Assembly (NCBI RefSeq): GCF_030272615.1
Contig: NC_081408.1
Coordinates: 304,081,450-304,145,449, forward strand
Direction of reading: 5' to 3'
Length of the DNA stretch: 64,000 bases
Origin: Cryptomeria japonica
Lineage: Eukaryota > Streptophyta > Pinopsida > Cupressales > Cupressaceae
Shown here: one piece after another, positions 47,945 to 59,089 of the stretch
Layout of the letters: every line of letters begins with the position of its first letter
How positions within the stretch are numbered: position 1 is the stretch's first letter
The notes under the pieces: generated by a model
What the model saw: the letters and a program-made list of their open reading frames with translations, nothing else
Told to the model about the DNA's origin: nothing
The model's database searches: none
Translations under genes and position numbers: made by a program

Positions 47945-49250
47945 CTAATAGTACTCGATCTCTCTATCCATGATCGTGTCCAATAAAATATCAAGATGTT
48001 GCTCGGTCTCATCTAGACTCAAATGTACATTTGCATCATAAGAAGTTGTGACATGTCCCAATAATGATGAATGTAGGACACTGTGTAACTGGGATGGCAT
48101 CAATGACGACTCTGAACATATCAATGAATCCATATAACTAGTCATCATCATGCTGAAGTCAACATCTTCCAAGCCAATAATAGATTTACATTGCATTGTG
48201 CTCCTCGAATGATCTGTGCTAGCAACAAAATGGTCTATAGGTAGATCTTGATGTGTGTTAATGCTAGGGCCACCTAGCTGATAACAATGGTCATGAGACA
48301 CTAGATATGCCTCATGAAAGATGGAGCCCAAGTGACCTTTGACATCTACTATAGGGATATGATGCTCAGATGCAATAAATGCATATGCATCCAAAATATC
48401 CTTAGCTAAACTCATCAAAGTAACACGTCCATTTCTCCTGTCAAACCATCTAGATTAGCAGGCAAAGGTATGCCCATTGCAGCATAAGGATCATCTGAGC
48501 TACTACCAAGGTGTGTTGCACTGTATGGATATCTAGAGTGTTGATGACTCATCAAATACTGGGTGACTTGATCACTAGATATCGAAGCGGTTGCAATTGC
48601 AATGTCACCAACTCTATGTATGGTCTCTCGGAGCTAGGTAATACAAACAACCTCATTTGCCTCAGGACCTAATGAAGGTGCAATAGCCAGTGCTCTCTGA
48701 CCAACAATGGGCCTACATGCTAGAATCTGTCAACCGACTCGATGATAAGGGTCTGTGTCAGCAAGCCTACCATGACTCTGACCTAGATATGATGGCAAAT
48801 CAATGTAGTTCACATTTTTATTCAGGTGAACCTTAGCATACAACTGCTATGTAAAATAAAGTGGAATTTGGTCTTTATTTGGATAATGACCATGTGCAAC
48901 AACGAAACATGCATATATCACAACAACCATGTCCTCATAATCACATCTAGTGACCTTATATCCCTTCACCATGTTTTTCCCCAAGTATGATGGGAAATAA
49001 CAGTCTTTCAGAGTTTCCTTAGGAACTAAACTTTGAACCTCAATAAGGGACAAACCATGACAAACCACTCATCACTTCGTGGAAAGAACAACTTTTATAA
49101 CATCAATAGAATAGGCACTAGTTCCTTGAATGCCATCCTTGATTTTCACAAGGCTATCAAGAATTTTCTAACAAGTCTTTTTATAGACACTTGTGTTACT
49201 ACTATTGTTTATGGATTCTCTCAATCTTTCAATCTCACTATTTTTTTGTG
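47945..49250 (-). pseudogene. Unrecognised minus-strand pseudogene
   Basis: On the minus strand a readable protein runs from about 49250 (SEIERLRESINNSSN, probable coiled coil) through 49068-48847 (LKDCYFPSYLGKNMVKGYKV, CDYEDMVVVIYACFVVAHGH). It continues past single TAG stops to PSYLGQSHGR, CRPIVGQRALAIAPSLGPEA and YAAMGIPLPANLDG. After a frame change at about 48420 it continues to 47945 (HHIPIVDVKGHLGSIFHEAY). The last 157 codons are open, ending REIEYY. At least three stops fall where Gln codons would fit. No domain is recognised. It faces the transposase-like gene and could be a second ORF of the same DNA transposon, but no evidence ties them. Confidence 0.45.
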
Positions 49251-49270
49251 AGAACAGTTCCTAAGGGGGG

Positions 49271-50260
49271 ATTGCATCATCTTCCATGATGGATGTGATG
49301 ATAATATATAGATCCGGTACAACGGAAGGATAATTTAATGTCACATGAACATCGACTTGGGCAAAATTATTGGATACATGTATTCAAACTAATTATAGGA
49401 TCTAATACTTAAATTTGTACGGTCCATTAAAATGAACAATTTAATTTTATTCTAAATATAAGATCTAGTAAGTTCTAAAAAAATCAAGAATACATCGAGT
49501 GTACACATGTGAGAACATAGCATACATATGTCAATATGTAAATGTACATGTGTGTGCATCAAACTTAAACCTTCATCAATCATGTATAAATTTAAACATG
49601 CGTGACATGAGTATTATACAAATTTAAAGAGGTCACATTTTAACAAAGATTTGGTTAATTGGTATTTCTTTCATTGGTAAGTTCTCTATATTTCATGTTT
49701 TGATAATTACAAAATAATTATTGAAGGATCTAGTTAATTTAAAAATTTTAAGTCTTTTAAATAAATATATATTTTATTTTTTCAATTTTTTATGTCTGAT
49801 TTGATCTAGTTTAATAAAGAGATTAAATTAATATTTTATGTTTGATTTAAAATAGCTAATAATTTCAACTTTTTCTAGTCAACATATTATAACATTTTTT
49901 AAATCAAACATAAAACATCAACATAATATAATCTATACATGTAAATACAATTTTTTCTAACATGAAACTAAAACATAAAACATTAACATATATATAGTAG
50001 CAATTTCAACTTTTTCTAATCAACATATAATATTTTAAATCAAACATAAAATAACATTTAACATACATGCAAATACATGTTTTCCTAACATTAAACATAA
50101 AACCTAAAACATTGACACACACACACACCCACACACACATATATGTACATGTAAATATGCACATATATACACACGCATATATATATGTACATATGTATAT
50201 GTATAAATATATACACACATAACTACATATATATATGTATATATGTAAATATACATATAT
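49271..50260. other. AT-rich gap with TA/CA microsatellites
   Basis: No gene seen. Repeated short words (AAACATAAAACATTAACATA) occur, and from about 50115 a mixed (CA)n/(TATG)n microsatellite. The next element is inserted in this microsatellite. Confidence 0.75.
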
Positions 50261-51768
50261 TGTAGACACCTAAAAATGGTCAACGCTTGCGGAGCCATAA
50301 TTTAACATTTGTGCATTGCCTCATTTTAGGTTTTTGCATCGCATTAACATTTCTCCTATGTCACGCACTTGGTTTTTATCATTTGCGAACATCGAGTCAT
50401 TCTTCTACATTCTTCATTCGTCTTGCTCTCAAAATTTGGTCTTGTCGACAACACTATCCAGTCATGATTTTGATCGATTTTAGCCTGTCATATCAATGTG
50501 TGTGCTAATTTGTCATCATTTTGGACATCGTCAATCCTAATTAGGGTTTTGTCCTCTTATCAATCTTGTCTATTTGCGATCGATTTGTCATCGATCGTTG
50601 TCCTCTTATCAATCTTATCGGTTTGTCATCAATCTTTATCATTTTCAATCTTGTTGTTTTGCGATCGATTTGTCATCGATCGTTGTCATGTTCGATCTTG
50701 TCATTTTGCGATTGATTTGTCATCAGTCGTGGTCATTTTCAATCCTGTTGTTTTGCAATCTATTTTGTCATCAATCCTTGTCTTTTTTGTCAATCTCGTC
50801 ATTTAACGATCGATTCATCATCGATCCTTGTCCTTTTCAATCGTGTCAATTTGGATCAATTTGTCATTGTTCCTCGTCAATTGGCATATTTATCAATCAA
50901 ATCATTTAATCAGAATCATGATCGATATCAATTATCTTCAATCAAGACCTAATTGTCATTCTCGCATTTCTAATTCATCTTCTAGGGTTTCGTGATTTAA
51001 TCATTTAACCTTGTGTGTGTCATTTCTTCCTTTAGGATTAATAAATTGTTTATTTATCCTAAGTCTTCTCATTACAATTAAATGTTCATTTAATTGGCTA
51101 ATTATTCATCTTTGAGAATTAATTAATAAATGACAAATTATTAATTAATTTACCTAATTTCTCATTTCATTATTTTCTAATTCCTAATTTCAATTTCTTC
51201 CTATTTGCCTCCTAAATTCATGGGAATGACATTTCAATTTGTCATAATTTGTCATAATTGACAATCAATCAATTCTTGACATAGAAATTTGTCATAAATT
51301 GTCATAAATTATCAATCAACAAATTTTGCATAGAAAGTGCATAATTTGTCATAATTTGTCATATTGATTTACAATTTCCATTTGAATTGCATCATGCTAA
51401 TCTTGTCATTTCTCCAATTCTTCTATAAATTGGATGATCTTCATCAATCAAAGCTAATTGGTAATCAGAGTATTGAATTTCTAATCACTTTGTCAAATCA
51501 CGCTTCTAGTATTCTTGTGTCAATGTCAATCTTGCTTTCTCAATTAGGTTTATGCACTTGAAGGTGAGATCTACAACAAAACTATTTGGAGAAGAAAGAA
51601 GAACAATGGAGCTGCATGAAGGGAACATCTAGTTTGCATAATCTTTTTACATGTTTTGTCTTTGTCTCTATTGAATGTGTTTAGGATAGATCATTGCAAT
51701 GAATGCTTTTGTGATTGAGCTATTACGTTTTATCTTGTTTGTGATGATTTCCTATTTCCTATGCTACA
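50261..51768 (+). repeat. 5' LTR of C (1508 bp)
   Basis: Direct repeat of 61668-63177. It contains degenerate subrepeats at 50555-50890 and TTTGTCATAA-type subrepeats at 51235-51370. The overlapping ORFs at 50287-50909 recur in the other LTR and reflect the subrepeats, not a gene. Confidence 0.95.
50555..50890 (+). repeat. LTR subrepeats with GATCGATTTGTCATCGATCG core
   Basis: About seven degenerate units of about 45-55 bp have the core (G/T)CGATCGATTTGTCATCGATCG followed by TTGTC...TCAATCTTGTC. The same series lies in the 3' LTR at about 61962-62297. Confidence 0.85.
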
Positions 51769-51771
51769 TTA

Positions 51772-51789
51772 ATTGGTGAACCCGATGTG
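51772..51789 (+). other. Primer-binding-site candidate of C
   Basis: ATTGGTGAACCCGATGTG lies three bases after the LTR end. The TGG start and position fit a tRNA 3' end (…CCA), but it is not the initiator-Met type used by B and D; I cannot name the tRNA. Confidence 0.6.
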
Positions 51790-51884
51790 AACACTAACCA
51801 TCTAACCACTTTATGGTGTTTTTGAGTGCTTTCAAGTTGATTTTGCAGGCCAAAAACCCAAAAACAGGGTCGTGCAGGGTTTTC

Positions 51885-52020
51885 TGGAGACTTATGCGCC
51901 TGTGTGAAGCAACTTACGCCTGTGTTAAGCATTTTGTGCTTGTGTTGAAGACATTCTGCACTTGTGTCATGACTTCTGCGCCTGTGTCATGAGTTCTGCA
52001 CCTATGTAAAGTCCAGAACA
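51885..52020 (+). repeat. Tandem TGCGCCTGTGT repeats (about 20-22 bp)
   Basis: Six imperfect units of the form TTCTGCGCCTGTGTCATGA. Related words recur near the other end of the interior at 61030-61130. Confidence 0.9.
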
Positions 52021-53869
52021 GAGGTAAAAATGCAGTGTTTTACTTGAAATTTGTTTAGTTTTTGCATTCTATTTTCTATGTTTTGGTTTTTGGTACTAAT
52101 TATCTGTGCAGAATCTTGGCATACGCATGGTAAAGACAACAAATTAAACTACTAACATGTTTTATGCAGAATCGATAGTCAAAGAATAAACATCTCAAAC
52201 TCCTAACTTGGGTTTTGCAGGTTGCCTTGGAGAAACAACTAAACCTTGTGTTTGTCATTAATGTTTTAGGCACCTAGTGATTTCTAAATAGGTTGGAATA
52301 AACAAGTTTTTGCTTTGACTGTTGAGTGTGACATTGGAGTAGGAGAGTATGCTCTCATCCTTTTTAGGGTGATCAGAAATCCAGATCTTCGATACCATCC
52401 TCGTGTCTTTGATTGAGTATCACCTTTAGAGGGTCTGCCTTCCCGACCACTTTGCTTTTGCAAGCAAGTGATAATCATGAGAAGGGGATGACCCAAAGTG
52501 AGTACAACTAGAATTGCTTGGCATTCTAACTCACTATAAAAAAATACCCAATGAGCGAAAGCTTTGAAGGAAGTGTTACGTGGGAATTGCAGTTACTTGG
52601 GAAGTGATGACCCTTGAACTCTTTCTCATATCAACATCTAAGTAGGGCCTCTTGGTCTAAATCATTCTTGTGCGACTACATTTTTTTGGTATCTTGATGG
52701 GCTTAATGTCTCAATCATGCTTGCGTGACATCAAGGAGTAACACTTAACAGAAATCCTTACTAAACACCTTGTTTTAGAGGCCAAAAACCCTTCTAGTTG
52801 CTTGAGAAGGACAAGTTCAGATACTTGGAAGAGATACTAAGTTCGCCATGGGGAGATTTCCATGGGGACTGATGCTTGGCTGCCCTGAGAAGTGAGTGCC
52901 GTGGAGGGGAGCCCGTGGGGTCAAGCATCTATGTATTCTCCTTGAATCCCATAATGAGTCTACCTCTCAAGTACCTAATGTCCTTGCCTACCATAAGAAA
53001 TGTGGGAATGAGTATGATTGTCTTGAGTCTAAGTTGCAATATCTTGTATTCTTTGATTGTCAAAAGTTGAATTTTATCTCATTTCAAGAACAAGAAAAAT
53101 TGATTCAAAACAAGGTTAAACATAAGAGAGATTCATCCAACAAAAGCTCAACAAAGTTCAAAAACTCATCTTCAAACATGGTTAGCAAACATTGTTCAAA
53201 ATCTTGTCTCAACATTCATGTCACTTACATTTAGGTTCATCCTAGGTTGCATTTTGCAAAGTTCATTGTCAAGTACCAAGGTTAGGTTTCACCTAAGTCA
53301 TACTCCTTTGCATATCAATAAAGGTCATCCATTTGCATATGTCCTCTTGCATTAAAGTCATACCATTTTCATACATTCATATTTGCATACCCTAGGTTTC
53401 TTCATTAAGCTTAGGTCATTATCATATCATATTAAGATCATTTGCATATTAATTGTCATTTTGCATATAGTCTCAAAGCTAGGTTTTGTCATACTTGAGT
53501 AATCCACATCTTTGATAAACCCTAAGTCATTGTTAAGAAGTCTAGACCTTATCAAATCTTTTGTCCTTTTGTCATCAACATCATTTGGTCAAACCTAGCT
53601 TAGTATCCAAGCATATAGGGGAGACTTTGTCATTTTGTCCTTTAGTCACTTACGTCCTTTTGTCCATTAAGGTCTAGATATCATTCCAATTTCCTAAGGG
53701 TCCCTCTCTTAGATTTGCATTCCAAAAGTTTGTCAAAATCTTGAAAAACAACAAAAACATAGGTTGCATTCTTGCTATAGATTACATTTTCATTTATTTA
53801 GGTTGCATTTAGTTGCATATCATACATTATCCTTGAAAAATTCCAAAACTATTGCATTTGCATAGTGAC

Positions 53870-56674
53870 ATGTCTATTGAAACAAGGTTCCAAGCACCAA
53901 TGATGCAACAAAGTTTGACATATCAACCGACAATGCAATCACAATTCTATCCAACCCAACAACAAAGCAACATTGATCAAACTTTTTATGATGAAACAAA
54001 TCTCCAAATACAAAAACTAGAGGAGAGGCTAGCTCAAGAACAAGAGATTTTGGAACAAAGAGTGAAAAACATTGAGAAGAATAGATGACAAATGTCCAAA
54101 ATGTTTAAAAAATTTCCAGGTCAAAATCTAAAGATTGAGCCAATTGATGTAAGATCCTTTCTTGAACGATCAGACATACCAGCTCTTCTCTCAGAAATAG
54201 AGATGATGAAACAATTTCAAGAAAGGAGACAACATCAATTTCAACATTATGTGCCTCCACAACAAGAACAAGATGGTGTTTACTATCAATCAGATTTTCA
54301 ACCAATACAACCAATGGTTCAACCAATTGTTCAACATATGCAACCAACACAACCAATGGTCCAATCTCAACAATATGTCCAACTGAATATCAAGTATCAA
54401 CAACAAACTCAATGGACAACTCAGTATCAACAACAACAACCAAACATTCAAAAACAAAGGTTGCAGCACACACCAACCCAAGTTTCAAACATGTCAGAAC
54501 AATTGAACCAAGTCCAATATCAAAACATGACATCAAACCAAAAACAAGTTCAAATTCCAGATACAACTATGTCAAAACCTCGAAAGAAAGGTGGCTTTAT
54601 TGCAATGATCTTAAGGAAATTACCAAGTGAGTTCTTTGAGGAAGATCAAGATAATACAATTATGTCTAGCAATGCCTCATCCTCTAGCAAGCAAATTGAC
54701 TCTCCAATGGCATCTATCCCTACACCTTTAGAAGTTCCACAAGAACCTTCCATATTGTCCTCATTAAACAATACACCCAAGGATGCAATTATCCAAGAGC
54801 TATCCATAATTCATTGCCAAGATAATCCAATTCATGATGCACATCCTTGTCATGTTTCAAAAATACAAGACTCAATGCCACCATGCACTTTATTGCCATT
54901 ACCTATTTTAGAGGACCCCATTCGAAGTCCGTCTTCCTCATGTTCAAGCATTGATTCCTTGCCAGAATCCATCACAAATGTTCAAAGTGCATTTCCTTCA
55001 TGCCAAACCATTGATCCCTTGTCAGAATCCCCCATGCATATCCAAAGTCCAACCTCATGTCAAGAGGATAATTTAGAGCATGAAGAAACATGTCTTAAAA
55101 CAGATCAAGATCAAACCTTATCATCCCATCCAATTGTTGACCAAGATCTCATCTTCCCAGAAACTCGTGATGATTCCCCTATTCTTGTCCATCCTATCCA
55201 AAGTCCTATTAACACTCCATTCCCTAAGCAAGATCAAGATATCCCAGTTCATCCAATCCCAAACGATCCCCTTCCACTCCAAGAACACAATGTCCTTTCA
55301 AATCCCATTGACATTCCACTTTCTGAGAAAGATCAAGATATCCCTTCCATCCTTTCCAATTATCCCATTAAAAGTCAAGAGAAAAGCACCTTTAAAGAGG
55401 ATTCCAATGATATTCCTCCTTGTCAAGATCAAATTATTCCTTCAGATCCTCCACAAGATCCACTTGTTCCTCCATCTCCTTGTCTTAATGCTCCATATAC
55501 ACTCCAAGGTCTCATTTCTTTTGATGATCCCATTATTTCTCCCATTCCATCTCTTGAAGAGCCTATCATTGAACCATGTCCACTACACAATCCTAGTCCC
55601 CCTCATGATCCTGATACCCCTCATGATTCTAACATGTCAGTGCAAGATGTTCATGAACCCTCAACATGCATACTGGGTTCTTCCACTTTGGTGAAATATG
55701 ATCCACTTCAAGATCTCATTATTTCTCTCATATCATATCCACCTCATAATGGACTCGCGTCTTCTTCCCAAAGAAAAGAGTATCCTACAAGTCAAGATAT
55801 TCATAAAGGTAAAGGAGTAGATCTCCATAAGCAAGAATCCCTTCATATCAAAGAAGATCTTAAGGGTCATGTCTGCACAACTCACTCTCAAGACGTTGGT
55901 ATCCCTCCTTCAAAATCAAAACATATCCCTTCCCCTTCATACCTTCCATCCATCTTAGCTCCTTATATCCCTTCGTCCTCTATGCAAGGTCAGCAAAGGC
56001 ACATATCCTTGAGTAAATTTCATCAATCCAAAAGAACTCCATTTCATTCATATCCATCCATGCATTCCTTTCCCCCTCCAAGAAATTTGGATGCCAAGCA
56101 TAAAAGTCATAAGTCTAGAAATCCACATGTATTCAAGGATCAACATGTCCAATATAATCGACATGTCAAAATAAAGAACAATATGATCTATAAAGAAAAA
56201 GAAATATCCAAAAGGCCCCAAAGGCCCACTAAGAAAAATAAAGAAAAGTCAAAATATATATGGGTTCCTAAATCCCTTGTGCAAGCAATGCACTCCAAGG
56301 AACCACAAAAGCATGAAAAATCAAAAACCATGTGGATCCCTAAGCAGCTCCTTGAAGCACAAAAGCCTAAAGAAACATCAAAATTGGCATCTACAATTGC
56401 TATTCCTTCATCCAAACATTCCAAGTCTATTCCTCCATCACCTTCCTTATCCATTTTGGGCCCTTATGTCCCACAATCCATAGCCTTTCCTTCATCAAAA
56501 TCTCAATATCCAAAATACGTCTTTCCTCCATTAGTCCATCACCCCTCAAGGTGTGTGCCAATGTCGATCTTGCCTTCATTTCCATCCACTGAAGCCCAAT
56601 TCTTCCAATACCCTATCCATTATCCAATGCATATTTTCCATCCTTCGATCCCTTTGATCCGATCCTTTGCATAA
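53870..56674 (+). CDS. Long disordered Q/P/S-rich ORF of element C, one stop
   Basis: The ATG at 53870 (MSIETRFQAP) opens a frame that is interrupted once by TGA at 54086-54088 and then runs 860 codons from the next ATG (54092) to 56674. The N-terminal part has a short coiled coil (NLQIQKLEERLAQEQEILEQ) and FKKFPGQNLKIEPIDVRSFL. Then come a Gln-rich block (residues about 50-155 of the 860) and a Pro/Ser/Asp-rich middle with repeated DQDIPxHP words. The basic C-terminal part (about 670-770) contains IWVPKSLVQ and MWIPKQLLEAQ, two copies of one motif. There is no zinc knuckle, RT or integrase. It is most likely an extra ORF of the element, of unknown function; a Gag-like RNA-binding role is possible but unproven. 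No other long frame in the window is as well kept. Confidence 0.65.
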
Positions 56675-58840
56675 ATCCTTGCCTTAGTTTCATCTTATTT
56701 TCCATGTCCTTATCCTACCAACGTCTTTGAGCATACTTTTAAAGGTCATGGTCCATTTTTTTTTCAAGGCTACTATCCAAAAAAAAAAAAAGACGCTTGA
56801 GTCCTTCTTCCATCCCCTATCATGTGTCCATCTTCTATTGAAAAAGTCAAAATACAAAAAAAAAAATTGAAAAAAAGAAAAGAAAAAAAAAAAGTAAAGA
56901 AAAATAATTCGTCCACTGGTGAAAACTTGGCAAACAGGCGCCTTGGGCAAGTACCGTGATGAAAACCTGGCAAATAGGCATCATGCGTAATTTATGAACT
57001 TCTTGCATATCGCACTTGGGGGCAGTTTTCCTCCTTCATATCCTTTTGTCCTTCATTGTTCCATTATCCTATCGAACCCCTATCATTACCCTTCATATCC
57101 TATTGTCCCTCATGTCCAGTTTCTCCTTTTTCACCTTTGATCTTGACAAGGCTGAGGATCTTCATGAGCATCACACATCTTGTTTGTAGCTTTTAGTCTA
57201 TCATAGCTTTTGGTCTTTATCCATTTGCTTATTATAACTTTTCATCCATATTCCCTATCTTATTGCGACTTTCTACCACTATCCCGTATCCTATCCCGAC
57301 CTTCAGTCCATGTCCATTATCCATTCTTGGTCTTGCTTATCCTATCCATATCTTATCACTATCCATACACTCTTTTTCATTCCTTGATCTTGATCTGACA
57401 TAAGGACGCAAAATTTAAACATGGTTTCAAAAACCTCTTGACATGTCCATCATGCCATGTTCCTGCTTTACATTGTCATATCCAGTCTCTTGTCCTATCA
57501 CGCAATAGCCCTTGAAAATTGCATCCGTATTGTCTCCATAATAAAAGGCCTTTGTCTTCCCCCTATCCACCATCATTTCAGCAAGCCTATTTATTCACCT
57601 GTCATATTCCTTGCCTTGCTAGACACTGGGGGCAAAGATCATAAAAATTTTAAAAATGTCCTGAAAAAAGATCATAAAAATTTCAAAAATTTCCTGAAAA
57701 AATCTTCCAAAAACATTTAAAAATGTCCTAAAAAAATCACATAAAAATTGAAAAACGTCCTGAAATAATTCAAACAAAAAAATTGAAAATGCCCTGAAAT
57801 AAATCATAAAAATTGAAAAATGTCCTAACATAATCCTAAAAATCAAATAATGTCCTAACAAAATCCCTAAAAAGTCAAATAAAGTCCTGAAAAAATGAAC
57901 ACAAAAAAATTTCAAAACATTAAAATCCAAAAACACGCATTTTTTTTGCAATAAATATCCTCTTGGTGCATAAGACAGCTCACTGAGCATCCATCCAACG
58001 CCTCGCAAACATACATTGTGCTTTACTGCAAATCACGCATTAACAAATGAACTCTTTCCATCAAACCAGACATTCAAACTGATCAAAATTGTCATCTCAA
58101 TCACCCTCAAAATTGTTTGTCCTTGTCTCTAATATCATGGGTCTTATACAGGGTGTGGTATACTCAAAACCAGACTGTGTCCTGTCTTAGACGGGGTACC
58201 ACATGTCCTGAAACCAGACAGCATGATCGTCCTATCCGTGCTTTCAACTATTGACAATGAAGATCAAGATGTTAGTTTGATTTGTTGGAATTTGTGCATC
58301 TTATCTTTTTATTGATTTATCTTTGGCTTTGATCATGTTCCTATGTTGCTCGATGATGTCACTGAGTGATTTAGAGTGACTGGGATGGTTCATGATCCTT
58401 TTCTTTTTTTATTATGATTGTTGCTTGTCTATGATGTGTCTGTCTTTCACAAATAGGGTTGCATTTCAGCTCTGGCCTTCAATGCCATGATGCTACGAAT
58501 CCATTTTGCTACATAAAAATAAAGGTTCTCACCTACAAAGTGCATTACTGAAAGCAAGTTTTTCTTCAATTGTCCTCTGTTTCATTTTCTTCTTGCTAAC
58601 ACTTCTTCCATCCGGTCGGATAGTCAGTTCGATCTAGTGCTCCGATATCCAAACATACATACTGCATCCTGCATCCATTTGGTTAGTACATTCGCATTAT
58701 ATCAAGCATCATATCATGCATTTTATCCATTTCATATTATAAATGCATCAAAAATACATAAAAATGCATCCATACATGTTCCACAATGGTACATAAATAG
58801 TGCATAAGTCATCCATACATGAAAAATAACCATACGTCAT
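56675..58840 (+). other. Spacer of element C with A-rich and CCTGAAAAAA repeats
   Basis: No gene seen. It includes an A-rich run (56860-56905), two copies of a GAAAACnTGGCAAAnAGGC word (56920 and 56962), and at 57640-57900 about nine degenerate units of CATAAAAATTgAAAAATGTCCTgA spaced about 30-36 bp. Two CTGGGGGCA-type words (57014, 57608) resemble internal purine tracts. The Phe-rich minus-strand frame at 57619-58008 is a product of these repeats. Confidence 0.7.
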
Positions 58841-59089
58841 AACATATTGCATCCCATCATATCGATGCATATCATATTATCTATCACAAAAATATCGGAG
58901 TACAAAATTGGACTGTCTGTCCTCAGTATGGCCCGCAGGCTGACTACAAAATGTCAAACTACATCATGTCCACTGTCTGTCCTAAGGAGCACGTACCTTT
59001 GTCATTGGGTGCTCCCTCTGTCCTCCTCATCCCTAATGTCTCAGGGATGATGTCCCTCCTGGTCTTGGCTGTGGTGGTCTCATAGGTCC

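Larger units (their letters stand above)
51769..53869 (+). other. Leader of element C, no ORF recognised
   Basis: About 2.1 kb between the primer site and the long ORF. It carries short tandem repeats at 51885-52020 and the open segment 52896-53234 (Lys/Ser-rich), which has no recognised domain. AT-rich, word-repetitive sequence follows (CTTTTGTC, GCATAT). Confidence 0.6.

Noticed and set aside
54105-54481. Leu/Val-rich minus-strand ORFs under the long ORF of C
   Set aside because: Reverse reading of Gln/Pro-rich codons on the coding strand.
57619-58008. Phe-rich 129-codon minus-strand ORF, looks membrane-like
   Set aside because: It is the reverse reading of CCTGAAAAAA/CATAAAAATT repeats; the hydrophobicity comes from A/T-rich codons.
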